Source: Chlorobiaceae bacterium
GTDB lineage: Bacteria; Bacteroidota; Ignavibacteria; Ignavibacteriales; Ignavibacteriaceae
Assembly: GCA_013824085.1 (NCBI GenBank)
Contig: PNNF01000001.1
Span: 1 to 64,000, forward strand
Reading direction: 5' to 3'
Length of the DNA: 64,000 nt
Each line of letters begins with the position of its first letter. Within the stretch, counting starts at the first letter, position 1. This document shows positions 37,498 to 47,625 of this stretch, one piece after another. The notes beneath the pieces are model-generated. The model worked only from the letters and a program-made list of their open reading frames with translations, had not been told where the DNA came from and searched no databases. The position numbers and the translations under genes were made by a program.

Positions 37498-37503
37498 AGG
37501 AGG
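37498..37503 (+). promoter_or_regulatory. Strong Shine-Dalgarno pointing at a non-canonical start
   Basis: AGGAGG is a perfect Shine-Dalgarno, rare in this window. Six bases downstream, in frame with the HNH gene, stands TTC (37510-37512) and not ATG, GTG or TTG. The frame is open from here into the HNH protein, so the true N-terminus may be here. Confidence 0.6.
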
Positions 37504-37554
37504 TCAGTCTTCGAATCTAATAAACGTTTTATCGGTCGATTAAATGCTAAGGTT

Positions 37555-38043
37555 TTGGTACTGAATCAGAGCTATGAGCCACTTACTTTATGTTGTGCAA
37601 AAAAAGCAATGATTTTGCTTTTGATGAATAAAGCTGAAATTATTTCTATAGACCCAAGAAGAGAAATTCGTACTCCTAAAAAAAGTTTTTCTTGGCCAAC
37701 TGTTATTAGAATAAAAAAATATGTAAGTGTGCCCTATAAAAGAGTTGTTCTGTCAAGAAAAAATATTTTGCGTAGAGATTCATATAAGTGTTCTTATTGT
37801 GGCAGAGGAGATTTGCCATTAACTGTAGATCACGTTATACCAAAGGCAAAGGGCGGGGATGATTCTTGGGAAAATCTTGTGACTGCTTGCACTTATTGTA
37901 ATAATAAAAAAGGGGATAGAACACCTAATGAGTCAGGGTTACATTTACGAATAAAACCCTATACACCAAGTCATATTTTGTTTATCAAAAATGCTGTTGG
38001 TAAGATTGACGAAAATTGGAAACCGTATCTTTATCTTAGTTGA
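37555..38043 (+). CDS. HNH endonuclease family protein
   Basis: A 162-residue HNH protein from the first usual start codon (TTG at 37555). The nuclease core has CSYCGRGDLPLTVDHVIPKAKGGDDSW and, after a short gap, ACTYCNNKKGDRTP: two CxxC zinc pairs around the DH catalytic site, given here as motifs at about residues 80-125. The N-terminal VLNQSYEPLTLC is the family's usual opening, but homologues, as I recall them, carry about 10-15 extra residues before it. The open frame continues upstream to 37510 behind a perfect AGGAGG, so this CDS is probably truncated at its N-terminus. Its biological target is unknown; this is a widespread chromosomal family. Confidence 0.88.
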   Translation: MVLNQSYEPLTLCCAKKAMILLLMNKAEIISIDPRREIRTPKKSFSWPTVIRIKKYVSVPYKRVVLSRKNILRRDSYKCSYCGRGDLPLTVDHVIPKAKGGDDSWENLVTACTYCNNKKGDRTPNESGLHLRIKPYTPSHILFIKNAVGKIDENWKPYLYLS

Positions 38044-38061
38044 TTATATTTATTTTATAAA

Positions 38062-39048
38062 ATGAAAATTAAAAGAATTCTTAGTGGGATGCGTCCCACA
38101 GGTAAACTTCATATAGGGCATTATGTTGGGGCTTTGGAAAACTGGATTAATCTTCAGAACTCTGGGCAATACCAAAACTTCCATCTAATTGCTGACTATC
38201 ACGTTCTAACAACTGGCTTAGATTCATCCAATATCTATAACGATTCTATCGAGATGTTGATTGACTGGCTTGCGTCTGGATTAGACCCAAATAAAAGTCC
38301 AATGTTCAGACAATCTAAAATTAAAGAACATACTGAACTGCATCTAATTTTTTCGATGCTAATTACAACTTCTCGATTGGAAAGAAATCCAACTCTGAAA
38401 GATCAAGTAAGAGATTTGAATCTTGAGAATATGTCTTACGGACATCTTGGATATCCTGTTTTGCAAACGGCTGACATTCTTCTTTACAAAGGTGAAGTTG
38501 TTCCCGTTGGTGAAGATCAAGTTCCACATATCGAAATCTCAAGAGAGATTGCGCGAAAATTTAATGCTCAATATGGCGAAGTGTTCATCGAACCAATTCC
38601 ATTGCTCACAAAATTTTCTCGTTTAGTTGGACTTGATGGAAATGCAAAGATGAGCAAATCACTTGGCAATTCAATTTTATTGAGTGACGAAAAAGAGATT
38701 GTAAAAGCGAAATTAAAAAAAGCAGTTACTGATCCACAAAAACTTCGCAAAGGTGATCCCGGAAGACCTGAAGTATGTTTAGTTTTTTCTTATCACAAAA
38801 AATTTAATTCAGAAGAAATAAATTTAATTGAGACTGATTGTAAATCTGGTCTGCTTGGTTGTTTCGATTGCAAAATGAAGTGCGTCGAAAAAATCTCATC
38901 TTTTCTTGAGCCGATAATTGCTAAACGAAAAGAACTTGAAAGTAATATGAATTATGTTCTTGATGTTTTATCTGATGGAGAACGCAAAGGAAAATTGGAA
39001 GCCGAAAAAACAATTTCAGATGTTAGAGCTAAGATGGGAATTGGGTAA
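38062..39048 (+). CDS. trpS: Tryptophanyl-tRNA synthetase
   Basis: A 328-residue class I synthetase that charges tRNA-Trp. The HIGH motif is at residues 17-20 after GMRPTGKL, and KMSKS is at 196-200. PVGEDQVPHIEISREIARKF is the typical tryptophan/ATP-binding block. A cysteine cluster (GCFDCKMKC) in the C-terminal anticodon domain is notable and could bind a metal. The scpA ATG follows the TAA directly. Confidence 0.97.
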   Translation: MKIKRILSGMRPTGKLHIGHYVGALENWINLQNSGQYQNFHLIADYHVLTTGLDSSNIYNDSIEMLIDWLASGLDPNKSPMFRQSKIKEHTELHLIFSMLITTSRLERNPTLKDQVRDLNLENMSYGHLGYPVLQTADILLYKGEVVPVGEDQVPHIEISREIARKFNAQYGEVFIEPIPLLTKFSRLVGLDGNAKMSKSLGNSILLSDEKEIVKAKLKKAVTDPQKLRKGDPGRPEVCLVFSYHKKFNSEEINLIETDCKSGLLGCFDCKMKCVEKISSFLEPIIAKRKELESNMNYVLDVLSDGERKGKLEAEKTISDVRAKMGIG

Positions 39049-39762
39049 ATGTTCAAAATTAAATTAGAGCATTTTGAAGGACCTTTAGATTTGCTCCTCT
39101 TCTTTATTAAGCGCGATGAGTTGGATATCTATGATATTCCAATTGCAAAAATCACAAAAGAGTTTTTGGATTATGTGAATCTTATAAAAATTATGGATCT
39201 GGAATCTGCTGGCGATTTTATTTTGATGGCGTCAACATTAATGCACATAAAAGTTAGAATGTTATTGCCTAAAGAAGTCGATGATAGAGGAGAGGAAATT
39301 GATCCTCGTGCAGATTTGGTGAAAGCATTACTGGAATATAAAAAATATAAGGAGGTCTCTGAGGAGTTAGCTTTTTTTGAAACTAATCAACGAAAAATAA
39401 ATTATAGAAGTAACTTTGAAGAAGATTATAAAATTGCTCCACCAGAATTTGAAACTCTTTTAAAGAACGTTACAATATTTCATCTTGCAAAAGTTTTTAG
39501 TAAAGCAATACAGAATATTAAACCAGAAACAGTGCATCAAATAATAAAAACTTCTGTTACTATTGACGAACAGATTGATTTTATTAATAAAAAATTAGCA
39601 GAATTTCCTGAGCTACATTTTTTAACGCTTGTAGCAGAGATAAAAGAGAAGATTAGAATTATTGTAACTTTTATTGCTCTACTTGAATTAGTGAAAATGG
39701 GAAAAATTAGATTAAAAACTTCTTTCAATGAAAATGATTTTGTAATATTAAATAAACAATGA
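39049..39762 (+). CDS. scpA: Segregation and condensation protein A
   Basis: A 237-residue kleisin that links the heads of SMC and binds ScpB in the condensin complex. It has the N-terminal FEGPLDLLLFFIKRDELDIY block and then ITKEFLDYV, AGDFILMASTLMHIKVRMLLP and, near the end, a winged-helix segment FIALLELVKMGKIRL. It begins directly after trpS and overlaps scpB by four bases. The smc gene itself is not in the window. Confidence 0.96.
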   Translation: MFKIKLEHFEGPLDLLLFFIKRDELDIYDIPIAKITKEFLDYVNLIKIMDLESAGDFILMASTLMHIKVRMLLPKEVDDRGEEIDPRADLVKALLEYKKYKEVSEELAFFETNQRKINYRSNFEEDYKIAPPEFETLLKNVTIFHLAKVFSKAIQNIKPETVHQIIKTSVTIDEQIDFINKKLAEFPELHFLTLVAEIKEKIRIIVTFIALLELVKMGKIRLKTSFNENDFVILNKQ

Positions 39763-40406
39763 CAGAAAATTTTTACAACTCAATTATTGAAGCATTAATA
39801 TTTTCATCCGATGAACCATTAAAAGCTTCAGAAATTATTCAAGCTATTCGCGGAATTGATGGCGATGATGTTGACATCAATGAAAAAATTATTTTGCAAA
39901 TCGTAGCGGATTTGAATCAAAGATACGATGAACAAAAAAGCGCTTTTAAAATAATGCTGATTGCTGACGGATTTATTTTTGCGACAAGAACAGATTTTGC
40001 AAAATATCTGGGCTATCTCTCAAATGAAAAAAGTAAACGCCGCTTAAGCGCAGCAGCATTGGAAACATTGGCTATCGTAGCTTATAAACAACCAATAACA
40101 AAACCAGAAATTGAAACCATTCGCGGAGTAAATTCAGATTATATCTTAAATACTCTCCTTGAAAAACAGTTGATTACTATTAGCGGAAGAGCCGAAACTA
40201 TTGGGCGACCTTTACTTTATACAACTACAGATGAGTTTCTAAAGTATTTCGGACTCAACAAATTAGCAGATCTTCCGAAACCTCGAGAAATTGAAGAGAT
40301 TATGCAAGATGAAGATTTTTTAGAACAGAGAAGAAAATTATTTGTAACTGAAATAGAAGAAAGTGTTGAACAAGAAATAAGCAGAGAGGAAAATGAATCT
40401 AATTAG
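39759..40406 (+). CDS. scpB: Segregation and condensation protein B
   Basis: A 215-residue ScpB with two winged-helix domains that clasp ScpA. Signature segments are IIEALIFSSDEPLKASEI, RRLSAAALETLAIVAYKQPI followed by TKPEIETIRGVNSDY, and GRPLLYTTTDEFLKYFGL. A Glu-rich tail of about 30 residues follows. It overlaps scpA by four bases and the RluB gene by 14, the scpA-scpB-rluB order common in many bacteria. Confidence 0.96.
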   Translation: MTENFYNSIIEALIFSSDEPLKASEIIQAIRGIDGDDVDINEKIILQIVADLNQRYDEQKSAFKIMLIADGFIFATRTDFAKYLGYLSNEKSKRRLSAAALETLAIVAYKQPITKPEIETIRGVNSDYILNTLLEKQLITISGRAETIGRPLLYTTTDEFLKYFGLNKLADLPKPREIEEIMQDEDFLEQRRKLFVTEIEESVEQEISREENESN

Positions 40407-41208
40407 GCTCAACAAATATTTGGCTGAGTGTGGTGTCGATTCGCGCAGAGGAGTAGAGGAACTTATCACTGGTGGAAGAGTTCTGATAAATGGCGAACCT
40501 CCTGTCTCGATTGCAGCCAAGATTAATAGGGAGACTGACGTTGTTACAGTTGATGGCGAAAAAGTTAAACCGCTTAGAAATATCTATTATCTCTTGAATA
40601 AACCGAGAGGAACTATTTGCGCCTCAAAAGACTTGAAAGGGAAACCAACTGTTGTGGATCTTATCAATTCAAAAATAAGATTGTTCCCCGTTGGACGACT
40701 CGATTTCAATACAACTGGAGCGTTGATTATAACCAACGATGGACAGTTAGCATATTTTTTATTGCATCCAAAATTTAAAGTGCCAAGAGTTTATGAAGTC
40801 AAACTTGATAAGCCTCTCAGAATTGAAGATGAACAAAAATTACTTCAAGGAATTACAATTGAACAAAAACTTGGAAATTTTGAATCAGTTGAATTTCAAT
40901 CTAACAACCGAAGATACTTGGATGTATTGGCAATTGAAGGGCGTAATCATTTTATCAAAAACATGTTTTCATCTTTAGGATACATTGTTACAAGTTTGCA
41001 TCGAAAAAGTTTTGCGGGTTTTAGTGTTCAGAATATTGCCTTAGGACAATATCGACAAATGACTCCAATAGAAATAAAAGAACTTTACAAAAAATATGGA
41101 ACGAAGTATTCCTATAATTCAAATAATGTAAATAAAAGAGACGACAATAAATACAATGAAGATGACTCTGAAAACTTCGATGAAAATTATGAGAATTTCG
41201 ACAAGTAA
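40393..41208 (+). CDS. rluB: 23S rRNA pseudouridine synthase (RluB/RsuA family)
   Basis: A 271-residue enzyme with an N-terminal S4 RNA-binding domain (MNLIRLNKYLAECGVDSRRG, about 1-60) and a pseudouridine synthase domain with the catalytic aspartate in VGRLDFNTTGALIITNDG. RxxxxxGYxV-like and FSSLGYIVTSLHR blocks also match. RluB modifies U2605-equivalent in 23S rRNA in E. coli. The last 35 residues are low-complexity, rich in Asn, Asp and Glu. The PBP4 gene begins inside this tail. Confidence 0.92.
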   Translation: MNLIRLNKYLAECGVDSRRGVEELITGGRVLINGEPPVSIAAKINRETDVVTVDGEKVKPLRNIYYLLNKPRGTICASKDLKGKPTVVDLINSKIRLFPVGRLDFNTTGALIITNDGQLAYFLLHPKFKVPRVYEVKLDKPLRIEDEQKLLQGITIEQKLGNFESVEFQSNNRRYLDVLAIEGRNHFIKNMFSSLGYIVTSLHRKSFAGFSVQNIALGQYRQMTPIEIKELYKKYGTKYSYNSNNVNKRDDNKYNEDDSENFDENYENFDK

Positions 41209-42700
41209 TTTTTTCTCAAAATTTTTTCTACTTTTTATTCTCATCTGTTACACAACAGTTGAAGCTCAAGAAGCTAAGATAGATACTATCCCCAAATATT
41301 CATTCTCTACAGTGCAAGAGTTTTGGGAACAGATGGAAGATATTTTTGACGATCCCAATTTTTCAAATGCGAATTGGGGAGTTGTGCTTCAATCACTTGT
41401 CACAGGCGAATATTTCTATAAACGAAATGAAGATAAATTATTTATTCCTGCTTCAAACTTAAAATTATTTACTTCAGCTGCAGGTTTGATTTCGTTGAAA
41501 CCAGATTTCCGTTATGTTACTGAAATTTATTCTAATGGTCTTTTAGATGGCTCTATTCTAAAAGGCGATTTGATTATTAGAGGTTCAGGAGACCCAACTA
41601 TTTCAGGAAGATTTTATAATGAAGAAGTTACAAAAATTTTTAGCAATTGGGCTGACTCGCTTATTTATCTTGGGATAGATGAAATTGCTGGCAACATTTA
41701 TGGTGATGACAATGTCTTCGACGAAAAAGGTTTGGGCAATGGCTGGTCTTGGGATTACGAAAGTTATTGGTACGCAGCTCCATCTGGGGCTTTATCATTC
41801 AATGATAATTGCGTTGACATTTTTATTACGCCAACAAAAGTTGGAAACAAAGCACAAATTAGAATTTTACCCGAGACAAAATATTCTGTAATAATTAACA
41901 ATGTAACCACAAATGATTCTGCTACAAATATTGAAATCTATAGAGAACGTGGAACTAACATCGTTACAATATTTGGAAATATTAAAGAGGGAAGTGAAAC
42001 ATTCAAAACTTACGTAACAGTTAGCAACCCAACACAATATTTTGTTGTCGTCTTAAAAGATGTTTTGGAAAAAAAAGGAATCAAGGTTCGAGGCTTCGCT
42101 ATTGATGGTGACGAACTATCTGTTCCGATTGATTTAACAAAAAATAATTTATTATTTAGTCATCTTTCAGTTCCATTGCGTGACATTGTAAAAGTAATAA
42201 ATAAGAACAGTCAAAATTTTTATTCGGAACAATTATTAAAAACCATCGGTTGGCAATCAAGCAAAAATGGCAGTGCTGCGGGTGGAATAAAAGAATCAAA
42301 AAAATATTTTACTCGAATGGGAATTAATCCCGAGAATATTGTTTTAGCAGATGGTTCGGGACTCTCGAGATTGAATCTCGTTACACCTTCACAAATAATT
42401 AGTCTCCTAAATTATATGTACAAGAGTGATTACTACACACAATTTTACAATTCACTTCCAATTGCAGGAATAGATGGAACGCTTGCAAATCGTATGCGCA
42501 AAACACGTGCAATAAATAATGTGCGGGCAAAAACTGGCTTCATCGGAAGTGTAAGAAGTCTTTCGGGTTATGTTTATACAGGCGATAAAGAACCTGTCGC
42601 TTTTTCAATTATCGTAAATAATTTTACAGTGCCACTTGTTCTGGCAGAAAATATTCAGGATTTAGTTTGTGTTAGATTAGCAAACTTCAAAAGAAAATAA
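41189..42700 (+). CDS. dacB: D-alanyl-D-alanine carboxypeptidase/endopeptidase (PBP4, S13 family)
   Basis: A 503-residue periplasmic peptidoglycan hydrolase. A signal peptide (about 1-26, ending VEAQ) is followed by the three penicillin-binding motifs: SxxK as S89-N-L-K92, SxN in NKNSQNFYSEQLL, and KTG in RAKTGFIGSVRSLSG. The large insert between the first two motifs is normal for S13 enzymes. The ATG at 41189 directly precedes the signal peptide, so it was chosen over 41156; it overlaps rluB by 20 bases. lysS follows after nine or more bases. Confidence 0.95.
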   Translation: MRISTSNFFSKFFLLFILICYTTVEAQEAKIDTIPKYSFSTVQEFWEQMEDIFDDPNFSNANWGVVLQSLVTGEYFYKRNEDKLFIPASNLKLFTSAAGLISLKPDFRYVTEIYSNGLLDGSILKGDLIIRGSGDPTISGRFYNEEVTKIFSNWADSLIYLGIDEIAGNIYGDDNVFDEKGLGNGWSWDYESYWYAAPSGALSFNDNCVDIFITPTKVGNKAQIRILPETKYSVIINNVTTNDSATNIEIYRERGTNIVTIFGNIKEGSETFKTYVTVSNPTQYFVVVLKDVLEKKGIKVRGFAIDGDELSVPIDLTKNNLLFSHLSVPLRDIVKVINKNSQNFYSEQLLKTIGWQSSKNGSAAGGIKESKKYFTRMGINPENIVLADGSGLSRLNLVTPSQIISLLNYMYKSDYYTQFYNSLPIAGIDGTLANRMRKTRAINNVRAKTGFIGSVRSLSGYVYTGDKEPVAFSIIVNNFTVPLVLAENIQDLVCVRLANFKRK

Positions 42701-42712
42701 AGGAGTTATTTG

Positions 42713-44218
42713 TTGGAAAATATAGTTCATGATGATATTAATGTTTTAATAAAGCGACGACTTGAAGAAATAGAGTTGTTGCGAGAAAAAGGGGTTGAAC
42801 CTTTTGCTTACAGCTTTGATATTGATTCAAACTCTCAGGGGATTAAAAATAATTTTAATGAATTAGAAAGCAAAACTGTTTCTATTGCTGGAAGAATTAT
42901 GGCAATAAGAAAAATGGGTAAAGCTTCATTCGCTCATATTCAAGATAATTTTGGGAGAATTCAAATTTATCTTAAGAAAGATGAAATCAATGATGAGTAT
43001 GAAAACTTTAAGCTGATGGATATTGGCGATATTATTGGTGTTAATGGTTATACTTTTAAAACAAAGACCGGAGAAATTTCTGTTCACGTAACAAAATTAT
43101 CTCTGCTCACTAAATCAATTAGACCGATTCCAATTGCAAAAGAAATAATTGATGAGCAAGGAAACAAAACAATCTTCGATCAGTTTTCTGATAAAGAAAA
43201 TCGATATCGACAAAGATATGTTGACTTAGTTGTGAATCCAGAAATCAAAGATGTTTTTATAAAACGAAGTAAAATAATTTCATACCTACGTTCATTCATG
43301 GACAACAAAGGAATACTTGAAGTTGAGACTCCAGCGTTGCAATCAATTTATGGCGGAGCTTCTGCAAGACCTTTCGTTACTCATCACAACGCACTTGACA
43401 TTCCGCTTTATCTTCGGATAGCTGATGAACTTTATCTGAAAAGATTAATCGTTGGTGGATTCGATGGCGTTTATGAAATTGCTAAAGATTTTAGAAACGA
43501 AGGAATGGACAAGACGCACAATCCAGAATTTACAATGTTAGAAGTTTATGTTGCTTATAAAGATTATGAATGGATGATGAATTTTGTTGAGGAGATGATT
43601 TCATCTCTCTGCTTAAGTGTTTTTGGTACGACGGAATTTAAGTTTGAAAATGAAACCATAAATTTTAAAGCGCCTTGGAATCGTGTTTCGATGACAAATT
43701 CGATTAAAGAAAAAACTGGATTAGAGGTTATAACTTGTACAGATGATGAATTAATTGCTGTCGCAAAGAAATATCATGTTGAGTTAACAGGAAAAGAAAG
43801 TCGTGGAAAAATTATCGATTTATTATTTGAAATTCTTTTTCAGTCTTCATTAATTCAACCAACATTCGTAATCGATTATCCTGTTGAAACATCTCCACTA
43901 GCGAAAAAACATAGAAGCATAAAAGGATTAGTAGAGCGTTTTGAGGGCTTTGTTGTTGGTCGAGAGATATGCAACGCATTTAGCGAATTGAACGATCCGT
44001 TAGAACAAAAAATGAGATTTGAAGAACAATTAAAAGCAAAAGAAGCGGGTGATGATGAAGCACAAGAAATGGATAACGATTTTATCCGTGCTTTAGAATA
44101 TGGAATGCCACCGACTGCTGGTTTAGGAATTGGAATTGATCGATTGGTTATGTTATTGACAAATCAAACTTCTATTCGTGATGTTTTATTTTTTCCACAA
44201 ATGAAACCCGAAAAATAA
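42713..44218 (+). CDS. lysS: Lysyl-tRNA synthetase (class II)
   Basis: A 501-residue class II synthetase. The anticodon-binding OB fold (about 55-150) has [20 protein letters not shown]. Catalytic motif 1 is around [13 protein letters not shown], motif 2 includes [20 protein letters not shown], and motif 3 is [18 protein letters not shown] at 42701-42705 has better spacing (seven bases) to the TTG at 42713 than to the adjacent TTG at 42710. A 40-base gap separates it from the next gene. Confidence 0.96.
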   Translation: MENIVHDDINVLIKRRLEEIELLREKGVEPFAYSFDIDSNSQGIKNNFNELESKTVSIAGRIMAIRKMGKASFAHIQDNFGRIQIYLKKDEINDEYENFKLMDIGDIIGVNGYTFKTKTGEISVHVTKLSLLTKSIRPIPIAKEIIDEQGNKTIFDQFSDKENRYRQRYVDLVVNPEIKDVFIKRSKIISYLRSFMDNKGILEVETPALQSIYGGASARPFVTHHNALDIPLYLRIADELYLKRLIVGGFDGVYEIAKDFRNEGMDKTHNPEFTMLEVYVAYKDYEWMMNFVEEMISSLCLSVFGTTEFKFENETINFKAPWNRVSMTNSIKEKTGLEVITCTDDELIAVAKKYHVELTGKESRGKIIDLLFEILFQSSLIQPTFVIDYPVETSPLAKKHRSIKGLVERFEGFVVGREICNAFSELNDPLEQKMRFEEQLKAKEAGDDEAQEMDNDFIRALEYGMPPTAGLGIGIDRLVMLLTNQTSIRDVLFFPQMKPEK

Positions 44219-44262
44219 ATTTAATTTTTAGCTTTTAAGTAAATCTATATTCAAAATAATTG

Positions 44263-45231
44263 ATGAAAAAATTATTCATTATACTTCATATTTTTTTCTT
44301 GAGTTCAGTTATGCTTTTCTCTCAATCGAAAAATGCTTCACTCGAATCTCTTGGGCTTGATAAATTAGTGCTGAGGACAAATCCCACTTTATCAAGTAAA
44401 AAAAATTTTTTTCAAAATCACATTTTTGAAGTAGAAAAAATTAATCCACTCAGAACAAAAGTAAATGTTCCGATTCTGATTGGAGTTGGTACTTTATATT
44501 TTGGTGCTGGTGTTTATATCAACTCTGAACAGAGAAAAGCTTGGTGGCAAAATCAACGTGGAAAATTTCATTTCGTAAATGATTGGGAATACGCTCTGTG
44601 GATAGACAAAGCGGGACATTTTTTTGGAACGCAACTTTTAGCTCACACATTCACTTCGGCTTTTGATGCAGCGGATGTTCCAACAGAAGAAGGAATAATT
44701 ATTGCATCAACTGCTGCGTTGCTGTTTCAACTCTATATTGAACACGAAGATGGCTACGCAACTAATTGGGGCTTCAGTCCTGGCGATGCTTCTGCAAATG
44801 TTCTCGGTGCGCTCTATCCAATCTTAAGATTTTATTATCCTTACTTAAATAATTTTTCATTCAAGATGAGTTACTGGCCAGCTAACTTAAATAAAGTTGA
44901 TCCTATAAGTGGCCATGAAACAATTTTAACTGATGATCATGAAGGACACAAATTTTGGTTGTCAGCACGAATGAATAATTTACTTCCAAATAAATTAGAA
45001 AAATATTGGCCTGATTTTTTAGCCCTTGCAGTTGGAATGGGTGTTAAAGATCTTGATGGACTTGGTGGAGGAACAAGAGATTTTTACATTGCTTTAGATT
45101 TTGACGCTGAAAAAATTCCTCTCTTCGGAAGAGGTTGGCAATTTGTTAAAAACACTTTAAACTTGGTTCACTTTCCAATGCCAGGCATCAGAATTACAAA
45201 TGGTGTCGCTTTTTTTGCAATTATTTATTGA
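44263..45231 (+). CDS. DUF2279 (YfiM-like) exported protein
   Basis: A 322-residue protein with a signal peptide (about 1-20, ending MLFSQS). The middle has VNDWEYALWIDKAGHFFGTQ and then FSPGDASANVLGALYPILR, the pattern of DUF2279/YfiM proteins, which are poorly characterised and envelope-associated. Hydrophobic segments around residues 70-90 and 140-160 could enter a membrane. The ATG at 44263 is preferred to a TTG one codon earlier. It overlaps the glycosyltransferase gene by four bases (TTGA). Confidence 0.8.
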   Translation: MKKLFIILHIFFLSSVMLFSQSKNASLESLGLDKLVLRTNPTLSSKKNFFQNHIFEVEKINPLRTKVNVPILIGVGTLYFGAGVYINSEQRKAWWQNQRGKFHFVNDWEYALWIDKAGHFFGTQLLAHTFTSAFDAADVPTEEGIIIASTAALLFQLYIEHEDGYATNWGFSPGDASANVLGALYPILRFYYPYLNNFSFKMSYWPANLNKVDPISGHETILTDDHEGHKFWLSARMNNLLPNKLEKYWPDFLALAVGMGVKDLDGLGGGTRDFYIALDFDAEKIPLFGRGWQFVKNTLNLVHFPMPGIRITNGVAFFAIIY

Positions 45232-45968
45232 GAAAAATATTGAAATATAGTATTATCGTCCCGACTTTTAATGAAGAAAAACTTTTACCAAATTTGTTGA
45301 AGCAATTAACAAACCCTGAGTTGAGAAAAAATTTTAATTATGAAATTATTTTGTCAGATGCACATAGCACAGACAAAACAATTGAGATTGCATCTAAACT
45401 CGTTGACAAAATTATTGAAAATAATTCTGGTAGAAAGCAGAACATTGCTATTGGTCGAAACGAAGGTGCTAAAGCTGCAACAGGCGATATTCTCATTTTT
45501 CTTAACGCTGACATTACTATCAATAATCCAATTAATTTTTTTTCTATCATTAAAAATAAATTTGAAAATTCTCAATTCGTTGCTATGACTTGTAAAGTTG
45601 ATGTTGAGCCTAGTGAAGAAAAACTTTCAGATAAAATTTTTCATATCTTCAACAATAACTATTTTCACTTGCTTAATCTCATGGGAGTTGGAATGGCAAG
45701 AGGTGAGTGTCAAATAATTAGAAAAGAAATTTTTTGGAAAGCTGGAGCTAACCAAGAACAGCTTGCCGCAGGTGAAGATTTTGATCTCTTTATGAGAATA
45801 AGAAAACTTGGTAAAGTCCTGTTTGTAAATGATGTAACTATTTATGAATCTCCAAGACGATATAGAAAATATGGTTATTGGAATATCTCGTGTTCATGGT
45901 TTAAAAATTCTGTCTCTGTTGTTTTGAAAAATAAATCTCTCGATCAAGAATGGGAGCAAGTGAGATGA
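45228..45968 (+). CDS. Glycosyltransferase family 2
   Basis: A 246-residue GT-A fold transferase. It opens YSIIVPTFNEEKLLPNLLKQ and has AHSTDKTIEIA. The DxD-like metal motif reads FLNADITI, and GEDFDLFMRIRKLGK fits the catalytic aspartate/acceptor region. No strong membrane segment is seen. The sugar and acceptor are unknown; the envelope context (Wzi-like barrel next) favours a polysaccharide or lipid sugar. Start is TTG in a TTGA overlap with the DUF2279 gene. Confidence 0.88.
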   Translation: MRKILKYSIIVPTFNEEKLLPNLLKQLTNPELRKNFNYEIILSDAHSTDKTIEIASKLVDKIIENNSGRKQNIAIGRNEGAKAATGDILIFLNADITINNPINFFSIIKNKFENSQFVAMTCKVDVEPSEEKLSDKIFHIFNNNYFHLLNLMGVGMARGECQIIRKEIFWKAGANQEQLAAGEDFDLFMRIRKLGKVLFVNDVTIYESPRRYRKYGYWNISCSWFKNSVSVVLKNKSLDQEWEQVR

Positions 45969-47620
45969 TAAAAAAAATACTGCTTACTTTTTTTGTTCTA
46001 AATTTTTTTACTTTTTCTCAAGTAGATGATTTATCAGTCGATCACAAAGCTTATCCATTTTTGGAAAGAATGGCTGCGCTTCATCTTATCACTGATTTTA
46101 ACGCCTTCGAAATTCCATTCTCAAGAAATAAAATTTCCAATTATCTCAGTCAGTTAAACGATAACATTGATAAGCTCAATGAGATCGACAGAAAAATATT
46201 ATCTGATTTACTTTTTGAATTCCAAATCGAATTAAAAAATTCCGATTCAAATTTTGTTTCATTGTTAGGTTCTACAAAAAATTATAATCCTTTTGAAAAT
46301 TCTTCTCGAAGATTTTTTTATTACGAACACTTTGATAAAACATTTCTCGCAGTTAATCTAATTGGCTTTGGAACTGCGCTACAAAATCGAAATAATCTTT
46401 TTAAAGGCAATGCACTCTTAATTGGTTTCGGTGGACAGATAAGAGGTTCTGTGAATGAACATTTCGGGTTTTTTATTGAAGGAACAAATGGCAGATTAAT
46501 TGGCGATAAAAAAAGTGCTCTTGCAAAGAGAGAGTTAGTTTATAATTATAAATTTAACGAAGCTCACAATGTAAATTTTTATGATGAGACTCGCGGTTAC
46601 ATTAGAGCCGATTTTGATTTCGTAAATTTTAAGTTTGGAAGAGACCGCAAATTAATTGGACATGGAATTCAAAAAGAATTTATCTCTGATAATTCACAAA
46701 TGTTTGACTTCATTGAGTTTAATCTGCACTATTCAAATTTAAGCTTCTCTTACTTTCACGGCAAATTGCACGGAAGAAAGTTTACTAAAGTTGATTCCGT
46801 ATCTGGAGGAATAAATACAGTCGAAAATAAATTTATTGGTTATCATAGAATTGGATTTAATCCTTCAAATGATTTTCAACTCGGTGTTGGCGAAATGATT
46901 ATTTATGCAAATCGTTCAATAGATTTAGGTTACTTAAATCCCTTCGTCTTTTACAAAACTATTGAGCACGAAAATCAAGACCGTGACAACTCAATTCTCT
47001 TCTTAGATCTTAAAAACAATTCCATAAAAGGTGTGAATTTTTTCTTAACTCTTTTGATTGATGATTTGAGTGCTGGGAAAATTGGTAAAGGTTGGTGGGG
47101 CAATCAAGTGCTTTGGAATTTTTCAACTTCAGTTTATGAAGCAATTGATTGTGTCCCGATAGATTTTCATTTTGAATATACACGAATTGAGCCATATGTT
47201 TTTACGCATCGCTTGAACTCAAATAATTTTACAAACTCCTCTTTTAATTTGAGTCAATTTAATTTTCCTAACTCTCACACATTTTATTTTCAAGCAGATT
47301 ACAGAATTAGTAATCGAATTAACGGAGCAGTTTCTTATGACTACACCGTTCATGGTGCTAATTTATTGGACGCAAATGGGATTGTGATTAAGAATGTTGG
47401 CGGTGATGTTAATTTGGGACATCGAACTCAAGACGCAACGGAAGTAAAATTTCTGGACGGTGTTAAAAATTATTACAAAAGGTTTGTGGTATATTTAAGG
47501 TATGAGCCTTTTAATGATTTTTTTATTAACTTTCAAATTGAGAACTGGAACCAAAAACCAGAAGTTGTGCTTGAAAATAATAGATGGTTTTTTCAATTAA
47601 ATACGAATATTAAAATATAA
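45965..47620 (+). CDS. Outer-membrane barrel, capsule assembly Wzi-like
   Basis: A 551-residue exported protein: signal peptide (about 1-18, ending FTFSQ), a short helical region, and then many amphipathic strands rich in aromatic residues. GYIRADFDFVNFKFGRDR, LSFSYFHGKLHGRKF and ELGVGEMIIYANRSIDLGYLNP-like blocks (last one approximate) resemble Wzi-family barrels that anchor capsule at the surface. The match is by pattern only. The ATG at 45965 follows GGGAG and overlaps the glycosyltransferase stop by four bases, which supports a role with surface polysaccharide. Confidence 0.6.
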   Translation: MIKKILLTFFVLNFFTFSQVDDLSVDHKAYPFLERMAALHLITDFNAFEIPFSRNKISNYLSQLNDNIDKLNEIDRKILSDLLFEFQIELKNSDSNFVSLLGSTKNYNPFENSSRRFFYYEHFDKTFLAVNLIGFGTALQNRNNLFKGNALLIGFGGQIRGSVNEHFGFFIEGTNGRLIGDKKSALAKRELVYNYKFNEAHNVNFYDETRGYIRADFDFVNFKFGRDRKLIGHGIQKEFISDNSQMFDFIEFNLHYSNLSFSYFHGKLHGRKFTKVDSVSGGINTVENKFIGYHRIGFNPSNDFQLGVGEMIIYANRSIDLGYLNPFVFYKTIEHENQDRDNSILFLDLKNNSIKGVNFFLTLLIDDLSAGKIGKGWWGNQVLWNFSTSVYEAIDCVPIDFHFEYTRIEPYVFTHRLNSNNFTNSSFNLSQFNFPNSHTFYFQADYRISNRINGAVSYDYTVHGANLLDANGIVIKNVGGDVNLGHRTQDATEVKFLDGVKNYYKRFVVYLRYEPFNDFFINFQIENWNQKPEVVLENNRWFFQLNTNIKI

Positions 47621-47625
47621 GGTGT

